DNA of 64,000 nt. Origin: Chlorokybus atmophyticus. Its lineage: Eukaryota; Streptophyta; Chlorokybophyceae; Chlorokybales; Chlorokybaceae. Where the stretch lies: assembly GCA_009103225.1 (NCBI GenBank), contig RHPI01003389.1, positions 888,468-952,467 of the forward strand, given 5' to 3'. Below the pieces are notes generated by a model. It was not told the DNA's origin. It saw only the letters and a list, made by a program, of their open reading frames with translations, and did no database searches. The translations under genes and the position numbers were made by a program. Below are positions 1-12,165 of this stretch, one piece after another (the first letter of the stretch is position 1; every line of letters begins with the position of its first letter).

Positions 1-1912
1 AGAGTGACCTTACGTGCCGTGTGTTCGGAGATTGTCAGTAGCCATGCGTCCTCCTCAAGTGATGAAAGCGTAAGGTGGCTGACAGCCGTGCACTTGCAAA
101 AAGGAATGCGTGATACGCCATTGGCGAATGCGAAGGGATGGCAGGTGTGTATCACACAGCAGCTGGTTTGCATGTAGGCTGTGAGGCTGACTGCTTGTAT
201 GTTTTGTTACCTTTGCTCGTGTTCAGTGGCGATTGGCGATGGGTGAGAAAGCTCATGTCCGTTCCAAGTTGCCTGATATGTTAAGAAGATCGCAACAGTC
301 AGGTAGTAAACACAATGCTTACTATCTGTCTGGTCATGTAGTCAGATGCATTGTTGTGCTTTTGTCACGCAGTTGTTTGTCAAGCCATGCACTAAATGTG
401 ACTTGCGTTACAGATTGCAGTGCAACTGGCAATATTGGCCGCAAAGATTGCTCGATTTGACATCGCACATGAGCGGTATGTAACTCCATTCTGTTTTCTA
501 TTCACAGCGCCTGGCATAGCGTTGCCAGATGCGGGTTTTTGCGTACCTGGCAGAGGCCATATAGTTGTTAGTTAAGTGCGACTTCATAACACAAGCGGAC
601 ATATTACTTTGCTGTGCGTTCGTGCCAATTATTTCCAACCCTTTTTAGTAAGCTGCAATGATCAGATGTTGCTCACAACTCGCGTACACCTGGCACTGCA
701 CCACACTCTCAAAGAGATGACCTTTTATGAGAGTACATGGCAAGTGCAGTTTTCTGGTTTATAAGTAGCTATATTATTAATCATCGATCATAATATGGTT
801 TATAGTGTCCAACATATATTATATAGCTCATACTCATGACATATGCGATGATGGTAAATGCTGGAGATCAAAAACAATCACAAAATTTCTTCATCATGCA
901 CGATGTAATATGGTACATGTTTTATACAGCCTACCTGGGCATAAAGCATAACAATATGTGGTATACATTTGATAGAACACCTCACAAATTTCTTATTGCC
1001 GACCACAACCAAACGTGTGCACGAAGGACTCGTTTTATGGAAGGTCTTCTCCTTGCCGCAATGTGATGGGTGAGAAAAAGGCCTTTTAAAAAACCATGCG
1101 GTGCACATTATGTGATAATGGCAATAAGTATATACACTCGTATGAAGGGTATCATGTTAAGCAGATTGCATCATTGAACATGCACTATCTTTAAAGCGCA
1201 TAATACGCATGGCAGGGGGATTGCTTATGTACGATTAATTAGTATGAACTATGGCAAAATGTGCCATGTCGCATTACACATATAATAGACAGTGCGGTAT
1301 GTAATATGGTACGGTCATGCTATAAACAATTAAACCGTCAAGACTTGAAACATGCCATCAGTTATTGCACATTACCTACTTCATGATTTACAGACAAACA
1401 CGCTGTTGCAACAAGTCACAATTTGCGACTCACACAAGCACTCTCATGCGGTTGCATAACGTGTGCAACCTATGCAGCATAAGGCAAAGCTGTCCGCATC
1501 ATAATAAGCACTTGCAGCGCGCATCATCATCCTTTGAGTCCAGTCCACGTGTACACCCCCCCCGCAAGATTGCCCGACGTCAGCCTCGTCTGATTCAGAT
1601 CTCTGACAAGGGACCCCTTTGCTTCAGTCTGATTCATTGTTGGGTCCTACTACTACTACTTCACCCACCGTACTGCGCTCAAAGTCATTCACGTAGGCGT
1701 GCTTGTCGCTGTCGCCGTTGCCGTCGCCACTGCTGTTGTCGTGGTCTCTCAAGGCGTGCTGTCGGGTGTTTTCCATTGCACGGAGGTTGAGGGTTTGGGC
1801 GGCGGCGGCGGCGGCGGGCGAGGAGGGAGTGGGAACAAGGGAGGGAGCTCTTGCACAGCTCCGTTGCTAGTGCAGAAGGTAGCGGAGGAGTTGGAGCAGC
1901 AGGGTTGCAGCC
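1..1912. other. Upstream intergenic region, no gene supported
   Basis: Short scattered reading frames only, none with a recognisable motif or splice context. The first 1.5 kb is AT-rich. From about 1550 it becomes GC-rich, with GGC and CGC runs, as it approaches the start of the first gene, consistent with a promoter and 5' UTR. Confidence 0.5.
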
Positions 1913-3779
1913 ATGGCTTGGCGGACGCTCCATCAGGTGTACAACAAGGGCGGCCCCATCGGCCGCCTTGTGCACAACAAGTCTGCGGTCGCCGCCAAGG
2001 GCAGGGACAATGCCGAGGTGTGTGGGATATGCATGGCTTCATAGCCTGTTAGACGTGCGCTTGCTTGCTTGATGTTAGCTGTGCGTTGTGTGTGAGCAGC
2101 CCGCTTAGGGTTAGGTTAAGGGTCAGGACTTTGAACTGGGATGCCGTGGGGTCTTCAGTCGCTCTGCTTGCTTGCATGTCCGGTAGTTGTTGAAAGCGAC
2201 AGAGAAACGCTCCAAGTAGTTGCGCATTAGGAGATCAGTGTGCGGTATGGCGCAGCTTTATTTCTGTAGTAATGATCAACTGACTGAGTCACTTCCATGC
2301 TTAGATGTCGGCAATGAGAGCTTCTGGTGTTCGTGCGTACTTAACTGAATGTGTAACTGTACTTATGCCTCTGATTACCTGTTGTTGTCACAACAACAGA
2401 AATACTTGCTTGTTGGAGCGGTGGGCGCCATCTTCTGCTTTGCCGGTTATCAGCTGTCGCATTACGGTGTATCACATCCTGACGTGAGGTGCGTACTATC
2501 GTATATATATATATATATATANNNNNNNNNNNNNNNNNNNNNNNNNNNNNNNNNNNNNNNNNNNNNNNNNNNNNNNNNNNNNNNNNNNNNNNNNNNNNNN
2601 NNNNNNNNNNNNNNNNNNNNNNNNNNNNNNNNNNNNNNNNNNNNNNNNNNNNNNNNNNNNNNNNNNNNNNNNNNNNNNNNNNNNNNNNNNNNNNNNNNNN
2701 NNNNNNNNNNNNNNNNNNNNNNNNNNNNNNNNNNNNNNNNNNNNNNNNNNNNNNNNNNNNNNNNNNNNNNNNNNNNNNNNNNNNNNNNNNNNNNNNNNNN
2801 NNNNNNNNNNNNNNNNNNNNNNNNNNNNNNNNNNNNNNNNNNNNNNNNNNNNNNNNNNNNNNNNNNNNNNNNNNNNNNNNNNNNNNNNNNNNNNNNNNNN
2901 NNNNNNNNNNNNNNNNNNNNNNNNNNNNNNNNNNNNNNNNNNNNNNNNNNNNNNNNNNNNNNNNNNNNNNNNNNNNNNNNNNNNNNNNNNNNNNNNNNNN
3001 NNNNNNNNNNNNNNNNNNNNNNNNNNNNNNNNNNNNNNNNNNNNNNNNNNNNNNNNNNNNNNNNNNNNNNNNNNNNNNNNNNNNNNNNNNNNNNNNNNNN
3101 NNNNNNNNNNNNNNNNNNNNNNNNNNNNNNNNNNNNNNNNNNNNNNNNNNNNNNNNNNNNNNNNNNNNNNNNNNNNNNNNNNNNNNNNNNNNNNNNNNNN
3201 NNNNNNNNNNNNNNNNNATATATATATAGCAACCACACAAGTTGGCACGCATGTGTTGAAGTAGTATCAACAGACTGTGTTGTTTCCGCAGGGTAAATAA
3301 GGAAGCGAGGAAGGATGATGACGTGTCCAACCAGTATAACGATTACAAAGAGGATGCTGAAGCGCATGGTGCCTCCCCACTTAAGCAAGTCATGAAGGTC
3401 AGTGAAAGAGTGATACATGTGTTTTGGCCCTATCCTGACAATCTTACGAAACAGCCAGTCGTAAGATATGCTACGAATGCAGACACAAGTAAGGGGTTGC
3501 ACAACTGGTCAATCAGAACCCAACATTGCAGCACTGTACGTGTGTACACGCAGTTGCACATAGACACGTATACCCAGTTAACTCGTCACATGTGCAACAG
3601 TTGTTGTTACTTGGTATCGCGGTTTTACTATATGTTGTTGGTTTGTTGTGAATGTGCAGAAAGCCAAGGATTTGTCAGATGCAAGGTGGGAGGGTCCCGG
3701 GGCGCATCTTTCGGGCGGGAAACACCCCATTGAGAATGACACGCAGGGCCGTGCACTTGGTCATGGCAGCAACCAGTAG
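1913..3779 (+). CDS. B12D/NDUFA4 (MLRQ)-like small membrane protein, copy 1
   Basis: Four exons: 1913-2017, 2400-2488, 3292-3397, 3660-3779, about 139 residues. The second exon encodes a single membrane segment followed by HPDVRVNKEAR, which matches the B12D/MLRQ pattern (hydrophobic helix, then N/H-P-D/E-V-R and a basic stretch). In plants and animals this family includes a small mitochondrial protein of complex I or IV. The N-terminus (MAWRTLHQVYNKGG) and the hydrophilic C-terminal tail are longer than in a typical B12D protein of about 90 residues. Intron phases are 0, 2, 0, the same as the next gene. Intron 2 contains a 696-base assembly gap flanked by TA repeats, so its true length is unknown. 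The family call is from motif recognition; mitochondrial location is inferred. Confidence 0.7.
2499..3229. repeat. TA microsatellite enclosing an assembly gap
   Basis: A TA dinucleotide run begins near 2499, is interrupted by unknown bases from 2522 to 3217, and resumes to about 3228. The gap was probably caused by this low-complexity repeat. It lies inside intron 2 of the first B12D-like gene. Confidence 0.9.
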
Positions 3780-4527
3780 CAACTGCGCAGTGTAGCGTAG
3801 TGTAGTGGCGGTCTCTCTTGCTGCTCATTGTTTATATAGCGCCAGCATGTACTAATGCTTCCCCTTTTTCGGCTTCCGGGTAGTTGTGATGTGGATCAGT
3901 TTGTACAGTAGTTGTAGCAAGAAACCAGAACCCCTTCCTCTGTACGGGTAATACACTACAGTGTTGTTGCTATTGAGTTGTTGAGTAAGATCTTTGTTGT
4001 GTATCACATTGCAGAACTGGCGTTGGTTTTTGCAGTGTTGATGTCTTGTTGCCTAACAACACACGCTCTGCCACCACAGCGTTGGTTGTGCACGGCAACC
4101 ATGTATCATCCAACTGCCACACGTTGTAAAGTGACGCGACTTTACGCAGATGACGAGATCCGCATGTAACCGGAAGCGAAGCATGAACGGGCATGAGGAG
4201 TGCCGATAGAGTCCATTCAATTTAGGGGGAAAGACAGGGATACCCATCACATTATGACAGGTTAAGCGCTATTCAGTTCTGCATCTGTCAAACACAAATT
4301 GTAAGTTTGATAGCTGTCGTCCTGCCTGTCACTCTGCACACCACTTTCCTGTCACTACTGTGCCAGGCAGAGTGACGGAGATACACACTGTTGGGCATGG
4401 GGATACCCTGTGCACGTCACAACAACAATGCACCCGAGAGTAATAACGAGGTACAAGAACAACGCAGTAAAATCTCTTTCTCTCAGTTGTGTTTCATGCC
4501 TTGGCTGGGTGCGCGGGAAGAGAGGAC
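3780..4527. other. Intergenic spacer between the tandem B12D-like genes
   Basis: 748 bases between two genes on the same strand. It should hold the 3' UTR of the first and the promoter of the second. I see no coding potential or repeat in it. Confidence 0.5.
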
Positions 4528-4642
4528 ATGGAGGCGTCTTCGTTAGCCCGCCCCTTGCGCGCAGCGGTGAGGACACTCAAAGCCGGCTTCCGCAACGCTG
4601 CGGACTTCCCAGAGGTCAGGGACTTGGTCTGTGTGCTTGACT

Positions 4643-4689
<47 letters not shown>

Positions 4690-5620
4690 GTGCACATGCA
4701 TCCCTGCCCACAGTCAAGCGGCTTCAGCTCCCCTCCTGTGTGTGGTTCCGTTTTGTATGTGTCTGGTTGTCGGCTGCTGCTGGGTGTACGTGTTGTTGTT
4801 TACTGTGCATGCGCCATGAGCACCATGCATGCATGAGACTGGCTGTCCACCGCACATTACCTTCTCTTGCTTGCATGAACAGGCAGGTCTGAGCTCAAGT
4901 CAGTGGGTTACCCAACCTGAGCTGCAATTAGTTGGATGTGTTCCCTAATAATCAACGAGTTTTGTATAGTGCATGCAAATATACGGTGATAGTGAGCCAC
5001 ATGTCTGTCTTGTTGTTGTGGTTGCTAAGTTATTTATGCCATAGCCTGAAATGACTTCGTGTGCAGGCGGCTTGGCTCGCCGGAGGCGTGGCCGCAGCGG
5101 CCAGTCTGGGCTTGTACATGGGGATGCGCCAGCTGGCGCTCAACCCGGACGTGCGGTAAGAGACACAACGACACATGATGGTTGTTGTTATTGGTTGGTG
5201 ACACACGCACAGGGTACGAATGCGCATGCACAAGGTGCACACGCAGACACATGCAAAGGATTGCACACATGCACACATGACTGCGAGCATACACGCACGC
5301 ATGCACATTGTAGTTGTATCCGAAACACGCCCATTGGCAGTCTGGACAAGAAGAGGCGGCAAGCTGACATCACAGAGCAGTACCATGTGCACGAGTCCGT
5401 CTCGTGGGCCACAGCAGGCTTCCGCAAGGCCGTGCGGGTGCGTGTTTTGTTTCCACCATCATCAGATCATCACAACAGTGTGACTGAGAGAAGTGCAACT
5501 TGTTCTTTGCAGACTCTGCGTGATGCTGTGTGGGGTCTGGAGGACACCAAGCTGGAGTTTCAGCCAGATAACAAGGTGTATCGCCGCCCGCCTCGCCCTT
5601 ACTGCGGCTCCACCTGCTGA
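4528..5620 (+). CDS. B12D/NDUFA4 (MLRQ)-like small membrane protein, copy 2
   Basis: Four exons: 4528-4614, 5067-5155, 5341-5437, 5513-5620, giving 126 residues. Exon 2 encodes one membrane segment (AAWLAGGVAAAASLGLYMGM) followed by LALNPDVR and, across the splice, LDKKRR, the same signature as the preceding gene. Exon 2 is 89 bases in both genes and intron phases are identical (0, 2, 0), so the two are tandem duplicates even though the flanking residues have diverged strongly. The start is the first ATG of an exon that reads as a basic, alanine-rich presequence. Intron 1 carries a CT repeat. A small mitochondrial inner-membrane protein is the family expectation. Confidence 0.7.
4645..4685. 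repeat. (CT)n microsatellite
   Basis: About 40 bases of uninterrupted CT dinucleotides just after the exon 1 donor of the second B12D-like gene. It lies wholly inside the intron. Confidence 0.95.
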
Positions 5621-6538
5621 CCTAGGCATCAGAGAGTAAGGCTAGTCATCAACTTCCGGTTGGTGTGAGGATATGGTTGCCGGGGCGGGTGGACGTCATG
5701 AGGCTCACGAGTGTAGCAGCTTTATGGACTGTACGGCAGGGTTAATCAGGGACCATACCATTGCAGGACTGAAGTGGTATGATTCCTGTTGTATATACTG
5801 GTTGCCCAGGGAGTAGATACAGAAAGGGTAATCTGCACACTGTTTAATGTCAGCAACGTGTGCATCATCATTCAATACGAGAGAGAACAGAATGGTCGTT
5901 TCTACAAACCATGGAGTTATGTGCATTACAGTGCTCGTCATTGGCAGCAAGGTCACCCTTGCCATTGCAGTGATGACGCTGCACAGTGCCAGTGCTATAC
6001 GCGGCGTACACCATTCTGCACCCCTTTTGCAGCACAACACGCGTTGGTGTTTCCAGAGCTAACCACCTCACCCGAGCACAACACACCTGTATACATTTGT
6101 TGAGCAACTAACCTCGGTCGCGGGGTGCACAACTTGCAAACATTGCATTTGTACAGGATATGCGCGAGACAATGTGTAAGACAGTGTCGTTGGCTGTGCA
6201 GCAAGGATAAAAGCAACGAGTAACTCGACGCCACCAAGTGCAGATGGGTTGCAACACTGTGTCAAGCGCTCGCTGCATAATGCTTACCACGCCAGTATCA
6301 GAATAGCATCCATGTGTGGGACAAATGCCAGTAATGCAATGACTCTACAGAGATGTAGAGGGCATACAACGATTGCATAACTACTCCAGAAAACCAACAC
6401 CATCACGCTGAGGCAAGTCCGTCAGTAGACACTGCAACGAGCGCTATCGGCAGGACATCCACTGCATATAAACACTAACACAACGCTTGCCAAGACACAT
6501 ATGTACCAAGACCAGCCCACCAAGCCACACTACGCAAG
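5621..6538. other. Convergent intergenic region
   Basis: 918 bases between the stop codons of two converging genes. Only short overlapping frames are present; presumably the two 3' UTRs. No repeat noticed. Confidence 0.5.
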
Positions 6539-8327
6539 TCAAAAAACATCAGGGTGGAACCGGTTTGGAATGTTGCTGTTTTGCGACTGCGCCTGCTTCA
6601 AATGCATTGCTAGCGCATAGTTGCTGATCTGCACGCCACCAGGAGGTTAGCACAAGCTCCCCATCACGCCAACAACATGATTCCAGTATGCTCCTCAATG
6701 CATTTGCCTCACGGACCTCTGCATGCTTCAAACGCTCCTGAAACTGTACAACCGCCTGTCGCAGCTCTGCAAGCTCCCGCTCCTTCTCAGCATGTTCCTG
6801 TTGTTGAAACAAGGTAGCTTGTGATGCAGTGCACAGCCACAACTTCGTCCCTCAGGAATAGCTGAGTGCGCGACATCATCATACCTGCTGTCGTGCATTC
6901 TGTATTGCAACAGCCCGCTTGAGGATGTGGTTGTCTTTGATCATCTGCGCAAGCTGCGCACGCAGTTGCAAGAATTCCTGCACAACAACAAGTTATAAGA
7001 CATAAAACATTTCAACTGTGTCATCACAAGCACACAAGTTCTGCACACCTTTCGCGCCGCAGCTCCAACGTGTTCTCTCATAAACTGTTCAAAGCGTTCG
7101 AGTATGCGGCTGGCCCGTGCGCGCGCATCCTGCATATCGGTCGCAGCCGCCATCTCCTGAACAACTATTTCTACCCACTCTGCACCCTCTAACGGCCTTG
7201 CTGCACCACAGAGACAAAGAGTAAGAGACAAACCACAACCAAGACAAGCAACAAACAGTCGGGTAGAAGTACTCACTTTGCTCAGATGCAGCAGCTGAGG
7301 CTGCCGCGTCTGAAGCCTCTTGTGCACGCACACTAGCTTGCTGTATGAGCTCATCTGCTGCTGAAGCAGCCGCAATCTCTACAGTGCAAAGTCATTGTTA
7401 GCGCATTTAAGTCAATGTTAGCAAATCAATAAGCAACTAGACGACTTCACAACGCTGTAAACATCTGAGAGACAATGTGTATCACCTGCGTGGGTGGCAG
7501 GAGCAGAGGAGCTGTTGTTGGTACCACCAGGCGGTGGTGTGCCAACAGACAGGCGCAAGCTTGTCAGTCTGTGGATGGCTTCGTCAATGTTGTTCTCACA
7601 AGACTCCAAGACTTGCGCCACAACCTACGACAGACGAGAGAGTAGGCACATGGCAATGTTGGCCGACCGACACTAACCGAAACTTGTGTCCACAGCAGCC
7701 CGGTCAATAAACTGTGTGTGATTCTGTTTGTGAGCGCAACCATTGAGAGTGCAACCCACAGGACCACAACTCATGCGATAGCTCTAAACAGAACACCCTG
7801 AGCGCAAATACCACACCGTCTCACATCCAAAATCCATGCACACGTAAATTGGATAGGCGTAGTGGATGCTGAGGCATTTTAATCATGACAATGTGAACAT
7901 GATGAACACACTACTTGAGTAAAAAGCAGCTTTACAGTCGTACGTAAAATGCGCATCAGGCTCAAGCGAAAACCCATGAGCACAGATGACGCGCATAGTG
8001 CAGCACAGTGATGAATTGCAGCAGCCACCTGGAAAGTCTCTAGAAGAAGGAAACAGCATTGTTAGCAAACAAGCAGTGCCAGGCGCAGCTTACCGCAGGA
8101 TCCATGTCAGGAAAGAGGGTGCGGAGGTGGGCGAGGGGATCCGCGGTGGCAGGAGGGGTGGGGAGGCGGGCGGGCAGCGGAGGAGGCGGCGGCAGGGCGT
8201 GGCGCCGCAGGCGCTTGGCGTGGCCCAGCGACGGGCTGCCGGCGGTGTGACTGCTGGCACTGGCCTGGTCGTCCACACCTCCTCCAGCCAGAAAGTGCGT
8301 CCGCTTGCCCAGCACTACCGCAGACAT
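6539..8327 (-). CDS. Plant-type CUE domain protein with C-terminal coiled coil
   Basis: Seven exons on the minus strand: 8327-8094, 7624-7486, 7378-7277, 7200-7049, 6977-6885, 6797-6717, 6628-6539; 296 residues. The N-terminus MSAVVLGKR, a proline-rich stretch, then LRTLFPDMDPAVVAQVLESC spanning the first splice form a CUE ubiquitin-binding helix bundle (about residues 65-105). After an alanine-rich linker comes a long Glu/Gln/Arg-rich helix (about residues 165-265). It ends in ISNYALAMHLKQAQ and the terminal RFHPDVF, both hallmarks of the plant ubiquitin-system CUE family. The last intron uses an unusual GTCCGT donor, chosen because it restores the conserved E-ISNYAL junction. Ubiquitin binding is inferred from the family. 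Its start lies head to head with TATC. Confidence 0.85.
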
Positions 8328-8867
8328 CTGGCCGTGCGGCCCCCTGAGCGGCGTCAACAGACGCCAGCTGGCATCTACACCCACCCTAACTCCTGCCACC
8401 GCACACACCCTCCGCAGCTCAGTGCAGAGAGGAACAACACCTACAACCACACGGACGACTACGACCACCGCACCCACCACAATCCCTTACACCGCCTCCT
8501 CAAACAAACCCTAGCAACCAGCAATGCAACTTCCTCCCCACGCCGATCGCCTCACAAAGACATACGTCGCAAAAGCGACTCCAGCCCGGCACTGACTACT
8601 CTCCTTTTCGATGCGCCAAACAACCTCCGCCACGCCGCCTCCTCCGCCGCCACCGCCGCCGCCGCCGCCGCCGCCCACCGCCACGCCCGCCCAAAACTAT
8701 GGACGTCTCTGTAAGTTTTGAAACATCTCTTTCTAACGTTGCCAACAGCAGGTGTTGCAGATGTGTACTGGCGTCGTTGAAAGGCAAACTTTGGGTCGTA
8801 AGTTGTGACTCTGTGGCAAGAAGTTTCAAACCCTCAGCCCTAGCTGACAAAGTGCCACGTGGATATC
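8328..8867. promoter_or_regulatory. Divergent promoter region between CUE gene and TATC
   Basis: 540 bases separate the two start codons. The region is GC- and C-rich, with CGCC repeats near 8635-8690, and contains a telo-box-like AAACCCTAG at 8506-8514, a motif common in plant promoters of housekeeping genes. Long open frames on both strands here come from base composition, not from genes. Confidence 0.5.
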
Positions 8868-10789
8868 ATGGCGGCGGCGGCGGCGGTGGTGGTGGCGATG
8901 GGGGCAGGGACGGTGGTGTCGGGCTTGTCGGTGGCCAGGTCTGCTGCGCATAGGGCGGCTGCGAGGCCTGCTGCTGCGGCGGCTGTTGCGCCGAGCGGGT
9001 CTGTAAGGGAGGGGCGGAGGAGGCGGCCGCAGGGCCTGGGACTTGGGCTTGGGATTGAGGCAGAAGCCAGGAGGGCTCGCCAGCGCTTCCGTGTGGCCCC
9101 TTTGAGATGTGCACTAAATGAGGAACAGAACCAGCGCAGCGCAGAGTCAGGTAAGACTTGTTGCACGGCCACCTGCTGCAGCTACTCTAGAGCTGCATTT
9201 TCTTTAGGGTGACCTGCACCTCTGTGGGCGTCTCACTGTTTCAGATGCCTTTGACTGCAACCTGAGCATGCATGCTTGATATTCTGTCACACAAAGCAGA
9301 AATGTAGCACCCTGCCATGTATGCCTCATTCTGTTGGGTTTCCTTTCAGCAATTGCTGTTGGTTGCATGTGACTTGGGCTTGGCAATGCTCGCACGAAAT
9401 GTTACAATCACGCAGATGCTTCTCGGGTGAGCTCTTCAACACGCACACTCGACCCCGAACTGCAACGTGATAAGAGCGGAGCGTGGAGTTACGGTGATAG
9501 CAGCTACGGGTCGGACGAAGATGACGCCCTGGAAAAAAGCAAACTGCAGTCCATCCTATATCCCGACCCTTCTGGTATGCACACAGCATCAGTAACCAAT
9601 TTGCTTGCAGTGATGTGCATGTGTGTACGTGCGCATACCGGCGAGAGTGTAAAGTTGATTGTCTCCCAGTAGGCAAGTCGCCAAGTTGTAACTGAGTTGC
9701 TATGCGCGTGCACGTGTGCATAGTACTGTTGAAGGTCTGCACGGACTGCCTGCCATGGTAGTCAAGCTGGGTGTGTTCGGCCAAGAACAGCTGATAAACT
9801 TTGCCAGTGGTCTTACTGTCTGCATGCATGCAGAGCTGCCTGATGATAAAGAAATGCCTATTTGGGAGCATTTGGAAGAGCTGAGGACAAGGATACTGGT
9901 CTCTGTCGCTGGCGTGGGAGCGTGCATACTCGGTTGCTTCTGCTTCGCCAAGGAGCTGATCCTCTTCTTGGAGCAACCGGTGGCCTCAACAGGGGTGCGG
10001 TTCCTTCAGCTTGGGCCCGGAGAGTTCTTCTTTACAACCCTCAAGGTGGGTGCTGAACATCCTTTGCACAAAGATGAGGTCCGAGCCTTTCTTGTAGGCA
10101 ACATGACATACACAGCGGACCTTACATAATGGTCATGTCAGGTGTCCGGCTATGCGGGCCTGTTGATAGGCAGCCCGCTGATCCTGTATGAGATTGTAGC
10201 ATTCGTGTTGCCCGGTTTGACACGAGCCGAGCGGAAGTTTTTGGCACCGATTGTGTTCGGGTCTTCCATCCTGTTCTATCTTGGTCTTTCCTTCTCGTAC
10301 GCTGTCCTCACACCGGCGGCCCTCAACTTCTTCGTGAGCTACTCTGCTGGCGCTGTGGAGTCCATATGGTCCATCGACCAGTACTTTGAGTTCGTCCTTG
10401 TGCTCATGTTCAGCACGGGACTCGCCTTCCAGGTACACACCACTGAAGTAAACAACAACCAATTGTGATATTAGCCGCATGCTTGCTGAATCAAATCAAT
10501 TATGTTGTCTAGAACCAACCTCACCACTCTGTGCGTGTGCGTGGGAATGTGTGTGCAGGTGCCGGTGATTCAGGTGTTGTTGGGTCAGTTGGGTTTGGTC
10601 AGTTCAAAGCAGATGTTCTCCATTTGGCGCTACGTTATAGTGGGTGCGGCAATCGTGGCGGCAGTGTTGACGCCGTCCACTGATCCCCTCACGCAGACGC
10701 TGCTAGCCGTTCCGCTGGCCGGCCTCTACTTCACTGGCGCCACGTTCGTGAGGTGGATAGAGCCAAAGGAACCTTCGATTGAAGTTTAG
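8868..10789 (+). CDS. TATC: Plastid Sec-independent protein translocase TatC
   Basis: Five exons: 8868-9150, 9416-9574, 9834-10045, 10142-10432, 10559-10789; 391 residues. Residues 1 to about 95 are rich in Ala, Arg and Gly without acidic clusters, as in a chloroplast transit peptide. An acidic linker follows. The TatC core then starts at [15 protein letters not shown], the conserved amphipathic N-terminal helix, with [20 protein letters not shown] and [12 protein letters not shown], and membrane helices through to the C-terminus. In thylakoids TatC, with Hcf106, forms the twin-arginine receptor that imports folded proteins into the lumen. All splice junctions keep the frame and conserved sequence. 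The ATG was preferred over an in-frame upstream GTG. Confidence 0.93.

Positions 10790-12165
<1,376 letters not shown>

Noticed and set aside
2341-3502. Several frames of over 240 codons through the N run
   Set aside because: They consist of unknown residues across the assembly gap.
7986-8714. 242-codon plus-strand frame overlapping the CUE gene start
   Set aside because: It runs opposite the well-supported CUE exon 1 and through a C-rich promoter; composition explains the openness.
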